Below, one piece after another: positions 45,368 to 54,944 of a stretch of 64,000 nt of DNA. Position numbers and translations under genes: made by a program. The stretch is from Hyphomicrobiales bacterium (GTDB lineage Bacteria; Pseudomonadota; Alphaproteobacteria; Rhizobiales; Rhizobiaceae), in assembly GCA_900468535.1 (NCBI GenBank), contig UBTY01000007.1, forward strand, positions 1 to 64,000, given 5' to 3'. Numbering within the stretch: the stretch's first letter is position 1; every line of letters begins with the position of its first letter. The notes under the pieces were generated by a model. The model did not search any database. It saw only the letters and a list, made by a program, of their open reading frames with translations, and had not been told where the DNA came from.

Positions 45368-46512
45368 CAGGTGCGGCTGATGCCCGGAGCGACGTTACGG
45401 TACCAACCGTCGTTGATCGTGGTTTCCCAATCGCCGCCCGGGAAGGTCGGGATCGTGGCCGGGATGACATCGGCATACTTCTGGCGCAGCTCATTGGAAA
45501 TGTGATCCCACGAGATGCCGGGGAAGCCGCCGATTTCCGTGATGATTGCTTCCTGCATCTCCTGCGTCAGCAGGAAGGCCGCGAGCTTCATCGCCGCATC
45601 CTTGTTGGCGCCGTTCGAAAACACGGTCATGCGCGAGAAGCCGCCGCAGAGCGCCAGGTCGCCGAGCTGGATGAGGCCTGTGGTTTCCGGAAGAACACCC
45701 TGCGAGATCGCCTGCAAGACCTGGTCGGACCAGACGGGCGTCATGGTCACGACGCCCTGCGCGAGAAGCTGGATCGACTGCGTATTTCCGGCCGTATAGG
45801 CGCCCTTTTCGTAGAGTGACGGTGCAAGGTCGTTAAGCAGTGCCCAGGCCGGTGTAAGCGCCTGATTGGCATAATCAGCCGTGAAATTGTCGATCGTGAA
45901 TTTCTTCGGATCGCGACCATTGGCTTCGTGAATGGCGCGGCGAACGAAGTTGCCACCCGAACCGCCCTTGTCCGGACGGTTGTAAATGAACTGGCCCGGA
46001 TTGGCCTTGATCCAGGCCGTCAGCTGTTCCCAGCTCTTGGGAGCGTCCTTCGGATCCAGCTTGGTCTTGTCGTAGGCCAGCAGAACCTGCGATCCGCGAT
46101 AGGGAAGCGAGTACTTGCTATCGACCGCCAGCGGATTGACGTGGTCGAATCCTTCAATGTTCTGCGCCGAGAATTCGACCCACAGGCCGGCTTCCGCGCC
46201 TGCCGGCGGGAGGCGAGGATCGAAATGCTCGAAGATATCAGCCTGCGGATTTGTGTTCGTCTTCAACGCAGCCAGGGCACGGTCTGCAATCGCGCGCAAA
46301 CCGGTGTTGTCGCCTGCGTCGGTGATCTTCACGGCGAGATCCGGATGAGCCTTCTCGAAGGCCGGACGGACAGTGTTGTTCCAGAAGTCGATGATGTTCG
46401 CGTCCGATCCGCTATAGAGATCGATCGTCGCTGTCGCGGCGGATGCAAGGCGCGGAAGCATCAGCATACCTGCTGCGGCAGTGGTGGTGACGAGGAAATC
46501 GCGTCTGTTCAT
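45367..46512 (-). CDS. ABC binding protein with twin-arginine signal
   Basis: This 381-residue extracellular solute-binding protein of the PotD/FbpA-like class starts MNRRDFLVTTTAAAGM, a probable Tat signal. The mature part begins near ATIDLYSGSDANIIDFWNN. I use the ATG at 46512, six bases after GGAG, rather than the one at 46524. Unlike the other three binding-protein genes here it has no hairpin after it and overlaps its permease gene. Ligand unknown. The co-transcribed GDPD-like enzyme suggests a glycerophosphodiester or similar compound. Confidence 0.85.
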   Translation of the reverse strand: MNRRDFLVTTTAAAGMLMLPRLASAATATIDLYSGSDANIIDFWNNTVRPAFEKAHPDLAVKITDAGDNTGLRAIADRALAALKTNTNPQADIFEHFDPRLPPAGAEAGLWVEFSAQNIEGFDHVNPLAVDSKYSLPYRGSQVLLAYDKTKLDPKDAPKSWEQLTAWIKANPGQFIYNRPDKGGSGGNFVRRAIHEANGRDPKKFTIDNFTADYANQALTPAWALLNDLAPSLYEKGAYTAGNTQSIQLLAQGVVTMTPVWSDQVLQAISQGVLPETTGLIQLGDLALCGGFSRMTVFSNGANKDAAMKLAAFLLTQEMQEAIITEIGGFPGISWDHISNELRQKYADVIPATIPTFPGGDWETTINDGWYRNVAPGISRT

Positions 46513-46640
46513 AGCCTTCTCCATTGGCTCGGATGTAGAAAGCCGTGCTATCCCCCATGCGTAACAGACTCATGACAATCGGGATGCTTCAGAAAAGAAT
46601 TGCACAGCTGTGCATTCAGCTTCTCGCAGAAATTGCGACA

Positions 46641-47606
46641 CTAGGCGGCGCTCAGAGTGTTCGCTTGAGGGTGGAGCAGGACAAACCGATTCCGCCCTTG
46701 CGTCTTCGCCTCGTACATGGCCTTGTCGGCCTCCTCGTAGAGCGCACCAGATGTGGTCCCGGGTACACTATGGGCCACTCCGATGGATGCGCCGATGGAT
46801 ACCCCCTCGCCCAACTGCCAACTGAGCGCACTGACCATCCGGCCAGCGATCTGTTCGATGTGTTTCGCCGCGCTGCCGCTATAGATCACTGCGAACTCGT
46901 CGCCCCCGATTCTGGCCACGAGATCGGCGCCTTCGGCGGCGCTGCTGAGGCGAGCCGCTGCATCGATCAGGCAAAGGTCACCCTGCTTGTGGCCGAGCGT
47001 GTCGTTGACGTTCTTGAAGCCATCCAGATCCACCAGCAGAAGAGCTGTTTCGGATCCCAGGTCACTCAACTGGTCAAGCCGCTCATGGAACTTGAATCTG
47101 TTGTGCAGTCCGGTCAGGTGGTCGAATTCGGCCCTGCGGCGGATTTCGCGCAGCATGATCATCTCTGCCGTCACGTCCTGCTTGAGGCCGAAGATGCGAA
47201 CCGGCGCACCGTTCTCGCATTCGACTGATGCTGTGATCCTCACCCAGCGGCGATTGCCTTTCCGGGTGACGATCTCGGCATCGAGCGAGAAACCGCCGCG
47301 CTGTTCGATCGCGTTGGTGCGAAGCCGATGAAGTTCACTCATGGCTTCAGGCGAATAGAGCGCCACGATCTCGTCGCGCACTAATGGCGTGTTAGGCGGC
47401 AGGTCGAAAATTTCGTAGACCATGTCGGTCCAGTAGAGCTTTTCGTCGGCGAGCGTGCACTCCCAGACGCCGATCCGGGCCGCCCGTGAGCAGTGATCGA
47501 ACACCTTTTGCAGATGTTTGACGTCTCCGGAACGGTCCATCGTTCCGAGGCCAGAAGGAGCCCTGCGGCGCGCAAATTTTTCTATCAGGGACGACAGCAC
47601 CATCAT
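46641..47606 (-). CDS. PAS-GGDEF diguanylate cyclase
   Basis: This 321-residue protein has a PAS domain with PAC (about 35-150; GVWECTLADEKLYWTDMVYEIFDL...FGLKQDVT) followed by a GGDEF domain (about 160-315). The active site ARIGGDEFAVIY is intact, so it should make c-di-GMP. The allosteric inhibitory RxxD site five residues upstream of the GGDEF motif is absent (EGAD in its place). The start is placed at the ATG pair 47606/47603 behind GGAGG. The frame extends to 47816 but that part reads like non-coding. It is soluble, with no membrane segments. Confidence 0.87.
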   Translation of the reverse strand: MMVLSSLIEKFARRRAPSGLGTMDRSGDVKHLQKVFDHCSRAARIGVWECTLADEKLYWTDMVYEIFDLPPNTPLVRDEIVALYSPEAMSELHRLRTNAIEQRGGFSLDAEIVTRKGNRRWVRITASVECENGAPVRIFGLKQDVTAEMIMLREIRRRAEFDHLTGLHNRFKFHERLDQLSDLGSETALLLVDLDGFKNVNDTLGHKQGDLCLIDAAARLSSAAEGADLVARIGGDEFAVIYSGSAAKHIEQIAGRMVSALSWQLGEGVSIGASIGVAHSVPGTTSGALYEEADKAMYEAKTQGRNRFVLLHPQANTLSAA

Positions 47607-47953
47607 GTTCCTCCATCCCGACATCTCATCATCGCGAGCGTTGCACGATTTCATTGACGCGAGGTTTACTGCGCGGCGACACGCAGCAGATTCATTCCAT
47701 TCGCGGCAACTGCCTGTGAACAGCGTTTGGCCTCTGCCTGATGAGCGAAAGAAGGGGGCACGTCCGCTCATGGACACGGGGTATATTAGCATCAACCAAA
47801 TTAAGGATGAGATCACGCGTCAGCGGCATGTTATCATACGCACATGCCGGGGTGGCGCCGTGGCGTCAACATCACAACCAACCTGGCCGGCCCGCCGCGT
47901 AGACGTCCGCGACGGGCCTTAAGTGTGTTGTTCATCAGGCAGTGGGGGATGTA
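47607..47953. other. Intergenic region
   Basis: This 347-bp stretch has no convincing gene. A GC-rich hairpin with one mismatch (47889-47899 with 47908-47918) is followed by TTAA and may be a weak terminator or leader structure ahead of the small gene at 47954. Confidence 0.4.
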
Positions 47954-48253
47954 ATGCCGACGGTTTCCGTATTGCTCGCTCTATGTGCTTTTTTCACCAG
48001 CTGCCTGTCTGCCCATTGCGGATGGGAAGCACTTCGCGAGGGCGCTGGCCCCCGATGGTCGGAGGGCGTGGCGTCCTTTGAACCGGCGGACCCGGTTCTG
48101 GCGGAAGCCGGCTGGATGGGCGCCACGCTGAGTTACAGCGAGCGGGCATCGGAACCCCGTAGGAAGGCGATTTTCTGGGCCGTGATTTGTGCCGTGCTGA
48201 GCTTGTCCAGTGTTCTGCTCGGCATAATCGGCATACTTACCGACGTTTGCTGA
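47954..48253 (+). CDS. Hypothetical membrane protein, 99 residues
   Basis: An ORF from ATG 47954 (GGGG five bases upstream) encodes an N-terminal hydrophobic segment (VSVLLALCAFFTSCLS), a soluble middle and a C-terminal hydrophobic segment (FWAVICAVLSLSSVLLGIIGIL). No family is recognised. It could be a small two-span membrane protein. Confidence 0.5.
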   Translation: MPTVSVLLALCAFFTSCLSAHCGWEALREGAGPRWSEGVASFEPADPVLAEAGWMGATLSYSERASEPRRKAIFWAVICAVLSLSSVLLGIIGILTDVC

Positions 48254-48637
48254 TCCGCCACTCGCGCGAGAACCTGTTGGCGATTGAGGTCGACCACGCT
48301 GCGGAGCTTCGCTTGGAGACGCTATATGAACCGTTCTGGCGCCTGCCTAATACCTACGGAATCACTTTCGAAACAATTCGTATATACCTGATATTACGAT
48401 GCAATTTTGTGTATTGTTATGACTCATCACTCCGTCAGGGCAGGGAGATAGGCGCCATCTGACGGCAACGCACTAATTACCTTAAAAACGTTCTTTAAAT
48501 TATTGAATAATACCGCAACTATTCGATATTGATGTTGAGATTCGCAACATTCTCTGACGCAGCGCCATTCGGGACTTGATACCTGCGGACCTCAGTTGTA
48601 GCCCAGTTAAGGACACAACAATCTCCAGGATTTCATA
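48254..48637. other. Intergenic region with inverted repeat
   Basis: This 384-bp stretch is AT-rich from about 48350 to 48540. An inverted repeat CCGTCAG (48432-48438) / CTGACGG (48459-48465) encloses GGCGCC. It likely contains the promoter of the following hydrolase gene. No gene is seen. Confidence 0.4.
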
Positions 48638-49936
48638 ATGCTCGTCAGCGAATATACGATCCCCGGCGTACACGTCCGTGACCATCTCGTCGACGTGCCG
48701 CTCGACTGGAAGAAACCGGACAGCCCAACGATCAAGGTGTTTGCGCGCGAGGTCTGCGACCCCGCCCGCAAGAAGGAACCGCTGCCCGTGCTGCTGTTCC
48801 TCCAGGGTGGCCCAGGCGGCAAGTCGCCACGCCCCGTGGGCGGAGGTCCGTCGTGGCTCGGCGAAGCGCTCAAGAATTACCGTGTTGTTCTACTCGACCA
48901 GCGCGGCACGGGCAGAAGCACCCGTATCGAGAGCGCCACAATGGCGGCATTTGCCGATGGAAATGCTGGAGCTCGCTATCTCAGTCATTTCCGCGCCGAC
49001 AGCATCGTTGCCGATTGCGAGCATATCAGGAAGACCGTTTTTGGCGGCGTGCGTTGGGAGACGCTCGGCCAGAGCTATGGTGGCTTCCTCACCCTGACCT
49101 ATCTGTCGCGGGCTCCCGAGGGGTTGGCGGCCTGCTATGTGACGGGTGGCCTTGCGGGACTTTCAGCGAGCGCGGACGATGTTTACAGACGCACCTATCC
49201 GCGTGTCGCAGCCAAAAACCGTGAATATTACACGCGATACCCTGGCGATCGCGACCGCATTGGCCGTATCGCGGACAAGATTGCGGCGGAGGATATCCGC
49301 CTTCCTGATGGCGACCTGTTGACGATCCGCAGGTTGCAAACCGTCGGCATCGATTTCGGCATGGCACCGGGATATGAGAATATTCACTGGCTGATCGACG
49401 AGGCTTTCTCCGATCATGAGGAAACACGCTTCTCCGACGCTTTCCTGGCATCGGTCATGTCACTCACATCGTACGACGGCAACCCGATGTTTGCCGCCCT
49501 ACAGGAAAGCATCTACGGCCAAGGCTTGGGCGCGACCGGCTGGGCCGCCGAACGGGTAAGGCCCGAATTCTCGGAATTTGGCGAGGGAAGCCGACCGCTG
49601 CTCGTGACCGGCGAGATGATGTACCCGTGGATGTTCGAGGAAATCCGCTCGCTACGACCGTTCCGGGGCGCCGTCGAGGCACTTGCTCGCTACGACCAGT
49701 TCGAGCCGCTCTACGATCACGCAAGGCTGGCCTCAAGCGAGATCCCCGTGGCCGCCGCCGTTTACTTCGACGACATGTATGTCGATGCCGAACTGTCGCT
49801 GGAAACTGCGAGAGATGTCGGCAATGTCCAGACTTGGGTGACCAACGAGTTCGAGCATGACGGCGTCCGCCAGTCCTCGTCGGTCTTCTCGCGCCTCCGC
49901 CAGATGGTGCGCGAGCGTGGCGGTCCCTTGGGCTAG
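48638..49936 (+). CDS. Alpha/beta hydrolase, proline iminopeptidase-like
   Basis: This 432-residue S33-family protein has the oxyanion-hole region LFLQGGPGGKSP (about 53-64), LLDQRGTGRST (about 88-98) and the nucleophile elbow GQSYGGFLTL (about 144-153). The C-terminal His is probably in NEFEHDGVRQSS (about 410-421), with an Asp in YFDDMYVDAE. Members release N-terminal proline or act on related amides and esters. It is cytoplasmic. The ATG at 48638 follows AGGA by seven bases. Confidence 0.87.
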   Translation: MLVSEYTIPGVHVRDHLVDVPLDWKKPDSPTIKVFAREVCDPARKKEPLPVLLFLQGGPGGKSPRPVGGGPSWLGEALKNYRVVLLDQRGTGRSTRIESATMAAFADGNAGARYLSHFRADSIVADCEHIRKTVFGGVRWETLGQSYGGFLTLTYLSRAPEGLAACYVTGGLAGLSASADDVYRRTYPRVAAKNREYYTRYPGDRDRIGRIADKIAAEDIRLPDGDLLTIRRLQTVGIDFGMAPGYENIHWLIDEAFSDHEETRFSDAFLASVMSLTSYDGNPMFAALQESIYGQGLGATGWAAERVRPEFSEFGEGSRPLLVTGEMMYPWMFEEIRSLRPFRGAVEALARYDQFEPLYDHARLASSEIPVAAAVYFDDMYVDAELSLETARDVGNVQTWVTNEFEHDGVRQSSSVFSRLRQMVRERGGPLG

Positions 49937-49950
49937 CAGCCAAAATGGGA

Positions 49951-49980
49951 GTTCTGGTCGGCGACCGTTCCGGCCAGAAC
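49951..49980. terminator. Bidirectional hairpin between convergent genes
   Basis: GTTCTGGTCGG (49951-49961) pairs with CCGGCCAGAAC (49970-49980) with one wobble pair. It lies between the hydrolase stop and the convergent ATPase stop. The following sequence (GCTTCT) is only weakly T-rich, so termination strength is uncertain. Confidence 0.45.
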
Positions 49981-50007
49981 GCTTCTACCTGTGCATTCCT
50001 GACGCCA

Positions 50008-51105
50008 TCAGGACGAGAGTGAACGGCCCCCGGCCGGATCGAAAAGGTGCATACGGTTCATGTTGAAGGAAAGCGGCATGCGCGACCCCGGCCGTGGCTC
50101 ACTTTCCGGATCGACATTGGCGCAAAGGCTGACCGGCCCGATATTGAAATAGATCATCGTTTCCGGCCCGAGCGGTTCCACGAGGTCGATGTTCGCCTCG
50201 ATCGTTTCAAAGCCGGGTTTCGGCATCAGACTCGATATCGATTCAGGCCGGATACCGAAAACGACCGGCTTGCCGGCATGCTGCCTGTATTCGGCGGTCC
50301 GGGATGCGGGAACGGCTAGCCGGCTGCCATCGTCGAGAACGACAACCAACCCATCTCCAGCACTCTCAAGTTTTGCGTTCAGAAAGTTCATCGACGGCGA
50401 GCCGATGAAGCCCGCGACGAACTGACTGACCGGACGATGGTATAGCTCCTGCGGCGGCCCCGCCTGTTCGATGATGCCGCCGTTCATGACGACGACACGG
50501 TCGGCCATGGTCATCGCCTCGACCTGGTCATGGGTGACATAAACAGTCGTGGTCGGAAGCAGTTGATGCAGGCGCTTGATCTCGGTGCGCATCTGGACGC
50601 GCAGCTTTGCGTCGAGATTGGAAAGCGGTTCGTCGAACAGGAAGACCTTCGGGTTGCGTACAATGGCACGCCCCATGGCGACACGCTGACGCTGCCCGCC
50701 CGAAAGCTGGCCGGGGCGCCGCGACAGGAGTTCGGTGATATGCAACGTCTCGGCGGCGCGGGTGATCCGCTCGTCGATCTGCGCTTTCGGCAGCTTCTGC
50801 TGCTCCAGGCAGAATGAGATGTTCTCCCTGACGCTCATATGCGGATAAAGCGCATAGTTCTGGAAGACCATGGCGATATCGCGCTTGCCGGGCCCCAGCC
50901 GATTGACGACCTGATCGCCGATGACGATGTCGCCACCGGTGATATGTTCCAGACCGGCGATCATGCGCAGCGTCGTCGACTTGCCGCAGCCGGACGGGCC
51001 GACGAAGACGACAAACTCGTTATCCTCGATCGTAAGGTTGATGCCGCGCACGGCTTCGTAGATGCCGTAGGATTTGACCACGTTGCGAAGTTCAAGGCGA
51101 GCCAT
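50008..51105 (-). CDS. Sugar ABC ATPase (UgpC/MsmK-like)
   Basis: This 365-residue ATPase of a CUT1-type carbohydrate importer has Walker [10 protein letters not shown] (about 36-44), signature [15 protein letters not shown], Walker [18 protein letters not shown]-loop [10 protein letters not shown] and a C-terminal TOBE domain typical of UgpC/MalK. GGGG lies six bases before the ATG. It is the last gene of the GH127 operon and powers the two permeases encoded upstream. Confidence 0.92.
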   Translation of the reverse strand: MARLELRNVVKSYGIYEAVRGINLTIEDNEFVVFVGPSGCGKSTTLRMIAGLEHITGGDIVIGDQVVNRLGPGKRDIAMVFQNYALYPHMSVRENISFCLEQQKLPKAQIDERITRAAETLHITELLSRRPGQLSGGQRQRVAMGRAIVRNPKVFLFDEPLSNLDAKLRVQMRTEIKRLHQLLPTTTVYVTHDQVEAMTMADRVVVMNGGIIEQAGPPQELYHRPVSQFVAGFIGSPSMNFLNAKLESAGDGLVVVLDDGSRLAVPASRTAEYRQHAGKPVVFGIRPESISSLMPKPGFETIEANIDLVEPLGPETMIYFNIGPVSLCANVDPESEPRPGSRMPLSFNMNRMHLFDPAGGRSLSS

Positions 51106-51114
51106 GGTATTCCC

Positions 51115-53046
51115 CTACTTCTCGTGCAGCCAGACGGCCATCGCGCCCGGCTCTCGGTTTGCCCAGAGGTGGTACGGGATCGCCTTGAAGCGCGTCGGCT
51201 TCAACGCCGGCGGTTGCGTGCGATAGAGCGTTTCCTGCCAATCGGAGGCATCCGCTTCGAGCGCATCACCTTTAAGAACTGTCGCCCCGCCAAGAAGCGT
51301 CTCATCGAAGCTTACAGCGATCTCGCCCTGCGCCGGCAGCCTCAGCCGCTGTGGTTCGGTGCCAAGATCGGCTTCCTCAACGCAGAAGATCACCGGGCCG
51401 CGCCGAAGTGCAAAGCGGCCATTGTCTTCGGTCGCCGCGGGATGAGCGTAGAGGCGGTCGACCGGCATGTCGAAGGCCAGCCTGACTGAATCGCCGTCCT
51501 TCCACTCCCGTTCGATCGCGGCGTAGCCCCTGGTGACATCGAGCTTGACGGCCTCGCCATTGACGAAGATATGCGCGTCGCGGCACCAACCGGGAATGCG
51601 AAGCCGTAAGGTGAAACGCTTTGCCTGATCAAGGCCAAGCGAGATGGCGACGTCACCGTTCCATGGGTACTGGCTCTTCTGCTGCAGGCGCAGGAAGGCG
51701 TTCCCCACGGAGAGTTCGGCCGTGTTCTCACCGTAGAGGTGAATCGCCACCTCATCGGCTTTCGTGGAATAGAAGTACTGGCCAAGCGAGGTGATAAAAC
51801 GGGCGATGTTGGTCGGGCAGCAAGGGCAGTAATGCCACTTCCAGCGGCGGTTCTGCCCGTGGCTCTCCAGAACGTTCTCGTAGAAGTAATGTTCGCCATC
51901 GCGCGAGATGCCGGAAAGGGCGCCGTTGTAGAGCACCGTCTCGAGCTTGTCGGTGAATTTACTGTCGAGCTCGATCTGGGCCATGCGGTGGCTGAAGAAG
52001 CCGAGCGCAACCGCCGCACAGGTCTCGGCATAGGCGGTCTCGTTCGGCAGATCGTATTCGCGCGTGAAGCCTTCGTTGGAAGCCGATGGACCAAGGCCGC
52101 CGGTGACATAAAGCTGACGCCCGACCAGATTGTCGAACAGCCGGTCGCAGGCGCTCTTCAGGCTTTCATCGTCGTTTTCGAAGGCGAGATCCGCCATGGC
52201 GGAGAACAGGTACATCGCGCGCACGGCATGGCCGACAACCTGGGTCTGTTCGCGCACCGGCATGTGGGCCTGACTGTAGGCGTAGGTCTGGAAAACGTAG
52301 GTCGCTGGATCCTCGCCGCGCTTGCGCGCTTCCTCGTCGTAGTAGGACGGCATCTGGCCGCGCTCGTCGACAAAGTAGGTCGCCAGCTTCAGGTGGCGCG
52401 GATCTCTGGTCACGCGGTAGAGCTTAACGAGTGCGAGCTCGATCTCCTCGTGCGCGTCGTAGCCGCGAAGCTTGCCGGGCTCGCGTCCGAAAGTATCGAT
52501 GATATGATCTACGGCACGGATCATCACGTCGAGGAAGCGACGCTTTCCTGTCGCTTCAAAATAGGCGACGGCTCCTTCCAGGAGATGGCCCATCGAGTAC
52601 ATCTCATGAAGGTCGCGCAGGTTGGTCCAACGGTTCTCCGGTTCGCGACGGATGAACCAGCTGTTCAGATAGCCATCCGCCATCTGGCCGTGTTCGAGTT
52701 TCTCGACGATCGCATCGATCTTCGCCTCGACATCGGGATTGGGGTTGTTCTTCAGCGTGTAGCTGGCCGCTTCGATCCACTTGCCGAAATCGGAATCGAA
52801 GAAGTGCTGCATCGACAGGCCGCTCGGCTGGATCGGGCGGGCGAGCGGACCGGCAGGCTTGTCGAAGTCTAGAACTTCCAGGAAGCCTTCCTCGTCCAGC
52901 CGCATGTGCTGGGTCGAAATGGTGACGTCACGGACGGTGTCCGTCCAGCTCTTCCAGAAACCGCCGTCGAAGGTGACGCGGGCGTGGTCGGCCGGAACGT
53001 AGCGGTCGATCGGCAACCGCGGCTGTGCTTTCTGGGCATTAGACAT
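51115..53046 (-). CDS. GH127 family beta-L-arabinofuranosidase
   Basis: This 643-residue cytoplasmic glycoside hydrolase belongs to the former DUF1680 family. It has an N-terminal alpha6/alpha6 barrel with NETAYAETCAAVALGFFSHRM (Glu and Cys near 339-341) and HYCPCCPTNIARF (about 403-415). These provide the zinc-binding and nucleophilic cysteines known from HypBA1. C-terminal beta domains follow. It removes beta-L-arabinofuranose, for example from hydroxyproline-rich plant glycoproteins. The ATG at 53046 follows AAGGAG by five bases. The extension to 53292 is a shadow. With no signal peptide, it acts after uptake. Confidence 0.92.
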   Translation of the reverse strand: MSNAQKAQPRLPIDRYVPADHARVTFDGGFWKSWTDTVRDVTISTQHMRLDEEGFLEVLDFDKPAGPLARPIQPSGLSMQHFFDSDFGKWIEAASYTLKNNPNPDVEAKIDAIVEKLEHGQMADGYLNSWFIRREPENRWTNLRDLHEMYSMGHLLEGAVAYFEATGKRRFLDVMIRAVDHIIDTFGREPGKLRGYDAHEEIELALVKLYRVTRDPRHLKLATYFVDERGQMPSYYDEEARKRGEDPATYVFQTYAYSQAHMPVREQTQVVGHAVRAMYLFSAMADLAFENDDESLKSACDRLFDNLVGRQLYVTGGLGPSASNEGFTREYDLPNETAYAETCAAVALGFFSHRMAQIELDSKFTDKLETVLYNGALSGISRDGEHYFYENVLESHGQNRRWKWHYCPCCPTNIARFITSLGQYFYSTKADEVAIHLYGENTAELSVGNAFLRLQQKSQYPWNGDVAISLGLDQAKRFTLRLRIPGWCRDAHIFVNGEAVKLDVTRGYAAIEREWKDGDSVRLAFDMPVDRLYAHPAATEDNGRFALRRGPVIFCVEEADLGTEPQRLRLPAQGEIAVSFDETLLGGATVLKGDALEADASDWQETLYRTQPPALKPTRFKAIPYHLWANREPGAMAVWLHEK

Positions 53047-53075
53047 GAAGACTCCTTGAGCGGACAGGCCGCTTC

Positions 53076-53945
53076 TCATTTCACGGCGCCGGCCGTCAGG
53101 CCGCGCACATAGTAGCGTTGCAGAAGAAGGAAGAGGATGATGCATGGGATCATCGTGACGGCGATGCCGGCCTGCAATGCGCCCCAATCGATGATGCCGT
53201 AGAGGCCCGACGACACATTCACCAGCATGATCGGCAGGGTGAACTTGTTCTGGTCCGACAGGAAGATGAGCGCGGCCAGGAACTCGTTCCACGAATTCAG
53301 GAAGGCGAACATTGCGACCGTCGCTACGCCAGGCAAGGCGATCGGCAACATGATCCGCCGCAGGATTGTCGCCTGCGAAGCGCCGTCGATGCGCGCAGCC
53401 TCGATCAGCGCCTTGGGCACGGCATCAAAGGCATTGCGCATCATGAAGACGGAAAACGGCAGCTGGAACGTCACGTAGATCAGGACGAGGCCGAACAGGC
53501 TGTTCTGCAGGCTGAGCATCTTCAGGATGAGGAACAGCGGCGTCAGGATCGACTGAAACGGGATCATCATCGTCGCCATGATCAGGACGAACAGCATCGA
53601 CTGGCCGGGGAACTTGAACTTGGAGAAGCCATAGCCGGCGGGCACCGAAACGATGACGGTCAACAGCACTGTGCCGACCGCAATCAGCACTGAGTTACCG
53701 GCATAGACGTACCATCCGGCACCGACATTCTCGAGGCGGCGATAGTTTTCCAGCGAGAACGTCTTCGAGAACAGCGCCGCCGGATTGGCGAGCGCTTCGG
53801 CGGCTGGCTTGAACGAATTCGCCAGCGACCAGACGATCGGCATGATGAAGAAGATCGCAAACAGGACCGATGCGAGCAGGAAGAGCAGGTAGCCGGCCTG
53901 GCCGCCGCGCGGGTTGCTGCTCGGATTGGATTGGGTGGAGGTCAT
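53076..53945 (-). CDS. CUT1 sugar ABC permease (MalG/UgpE-like)
   Basis: This 289-residue permease has six membrane segments and the coupling motif EAARIDGASQATILRRIMLP (about 195-214). The C-terminus VRGLTAGAVK is typical of MalG-type subunits. It overlaps the other permease by 1 bp (TGATG) and lies 29 bp before the GH127 gene. Confidence 0.92.
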   Translation of the reverse strand: MTSTQSNPSSNPRGGQAGYLLFLLASVLFAIFFIMPIVWSLANSFKPAAEALANPAALFSKTFSLENYRRLENVGAGWYVYAGNSVLIAVGTVLLTVIVSVPAGYGFSKFKFPGQSMLFVLIMATMMIPFQSILTPLFLILKMLSLQNSLFGLVLIYVTFQLPFSVFMMRNAFDAVPKALIEAARIDGASQATILRRIMLPIALPGVATVAMFAFLNSWNEFLAALIFLSDQNKFTLPIMLVNVSSGLYGIIDWGALQAGIAVTMIPCIILFLLLQRYYVRGLTAGAVK

Positions 53946-54871
53946 CAGCCTTCCTCCGCGCGTTCGCGCAACAGCACGAATTGAATGGCACTAATGGCAA
54001 CCAGAACGATCAGCAGCGCAAAGGAAAGCGCAGAGCCGTAACCGAGCCGGTAAGACGAGAAAGATGCGAGGTAAATCGAGAAAACCGCCGAGATCGTGCT
54101 GTTTTCCGGGCCGCCTTGCGTGATGATAAAGAACTGGTCGAAGGCGAGCATCGACGAGGTGACGTTGAGAACCAGGGCCAGTACAAGGGAATTGCGCATC
54201 AATGGCAGCGTGATACGGCGAAAGCGACTGAAGACGCTGGCACCGTCGATCTTGGCAGCCTCGATGACGTCGTTGGAAATGCCCTGCAGACCGGTCAGCA
54301 GAATGACCATGGTGAAACCGGCGGTCTTCCAGACGACCATCAGGATGATCACGGCGAGCGCTGGCCAGAAGCTTTCAAGCGGTCGGGGTGCGGCGCTGAT
54401 AAGGCCGATGCCGCGCAGGACCTGGGCAAAGACGCCGCTATCGGGGTTGAGCAGCCACATCCAGAGCGTCGATGCCGCGCCGAAGCCAATGACAACGGGC
54501 ATGAAGAAGATCGTCCGGAAGACGCCGGCGGATCGCAGCGGGCGATCGACAAGCAGCGCCAAGGGGAAGGCTACGGCAAAGATCGCGGCCGTGACCAACA
54601 CCGTGTAGAGCATGGTGAAGCCCAACGAGTGCCAGAGCTGCATATCGCCAAGCAGTTCACCGTAATTGGCAAAACCGATGAATTTCTTCCGGCCGAGCAA
54701 GGGCCAATTGTAGAAGCTCATCCATATCGTCATGGCGAGCGGAACTAGAAACAGCACCAGGATGAACAGGAAGCCGGGCAGGATGAATGCCAGTCCGAGC
54801 CAGCCCTGTGGCTCCGGTTCCCCGGAGATCGGCTGCTTCATATCCTTTGTCGGGGTATCGACCACTATCAT
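53945..54871 (-). CDS. CUT1 sugar ABC permease (MalF/UgpA-like)
   Basis: This 308-residue permease starts with a cytoplasmic segment and a membrane helix (GLAFILPGFLFILVLFLVPLAM). It contains EAAKIDGASVFSRFRRITLPLMRN and ends ALLIVLVAISAIQFVLLRERAEEG. The ATG at 54871 is one of several possible starts. The open frame to 55015 overlaps the binding-protein gene and is discounted. Confidence 0.88.
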   Translation of the reverse strand: MIVVDTPTKDMKQPISGEPEPQGWLGLAFILPGFLFILVLFLVPLAMTIWMSFYNWPLLGRKKFIGFANYGELLGDMQLWHSLGFTMLYTVLVTAAIFAVAFPLALLVDRPLRSAGVFRTIFFMPVVIGFGAASTLWMWLLNPDSGVFAQVLRGIGLISAAPRPLESFWPALAVIILMVVWKTAGFTMVILLTGLQGISNDVIEAAKIDGASVFSRFRRITLPLMRNSLVLALVLNVTSSMLAFDQFFIITQGGPENSTISAVFSIYLASFSSYRLGYGSALSFALLIVLVAISAIQFVLLRERAEEG

Positions 54872-54911
54872 TCCTCGAAGAACTCGAAAATGCGCATCAG
54901 CGATTGGACAG

Positions 54912-54937
54912 GTGCGGGGCGGAGGACCGCCCCGCAC
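54912..54937 (-). repeat. Intercistronic 11-bp perfect hairpin after a binding-protein gene
   Basis: GTGCGGGGCGG (54912-54922) pairs perfectly with CCGCCCCGCAC (54927-54937) around AGGA, between the binding-protein and first permease genes. There is no U run. It has the same stem length and loop size as the hairpin at 5541-5566. Confidence 0.75.
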
Positions 54938-54944
54938 GCAGCCG

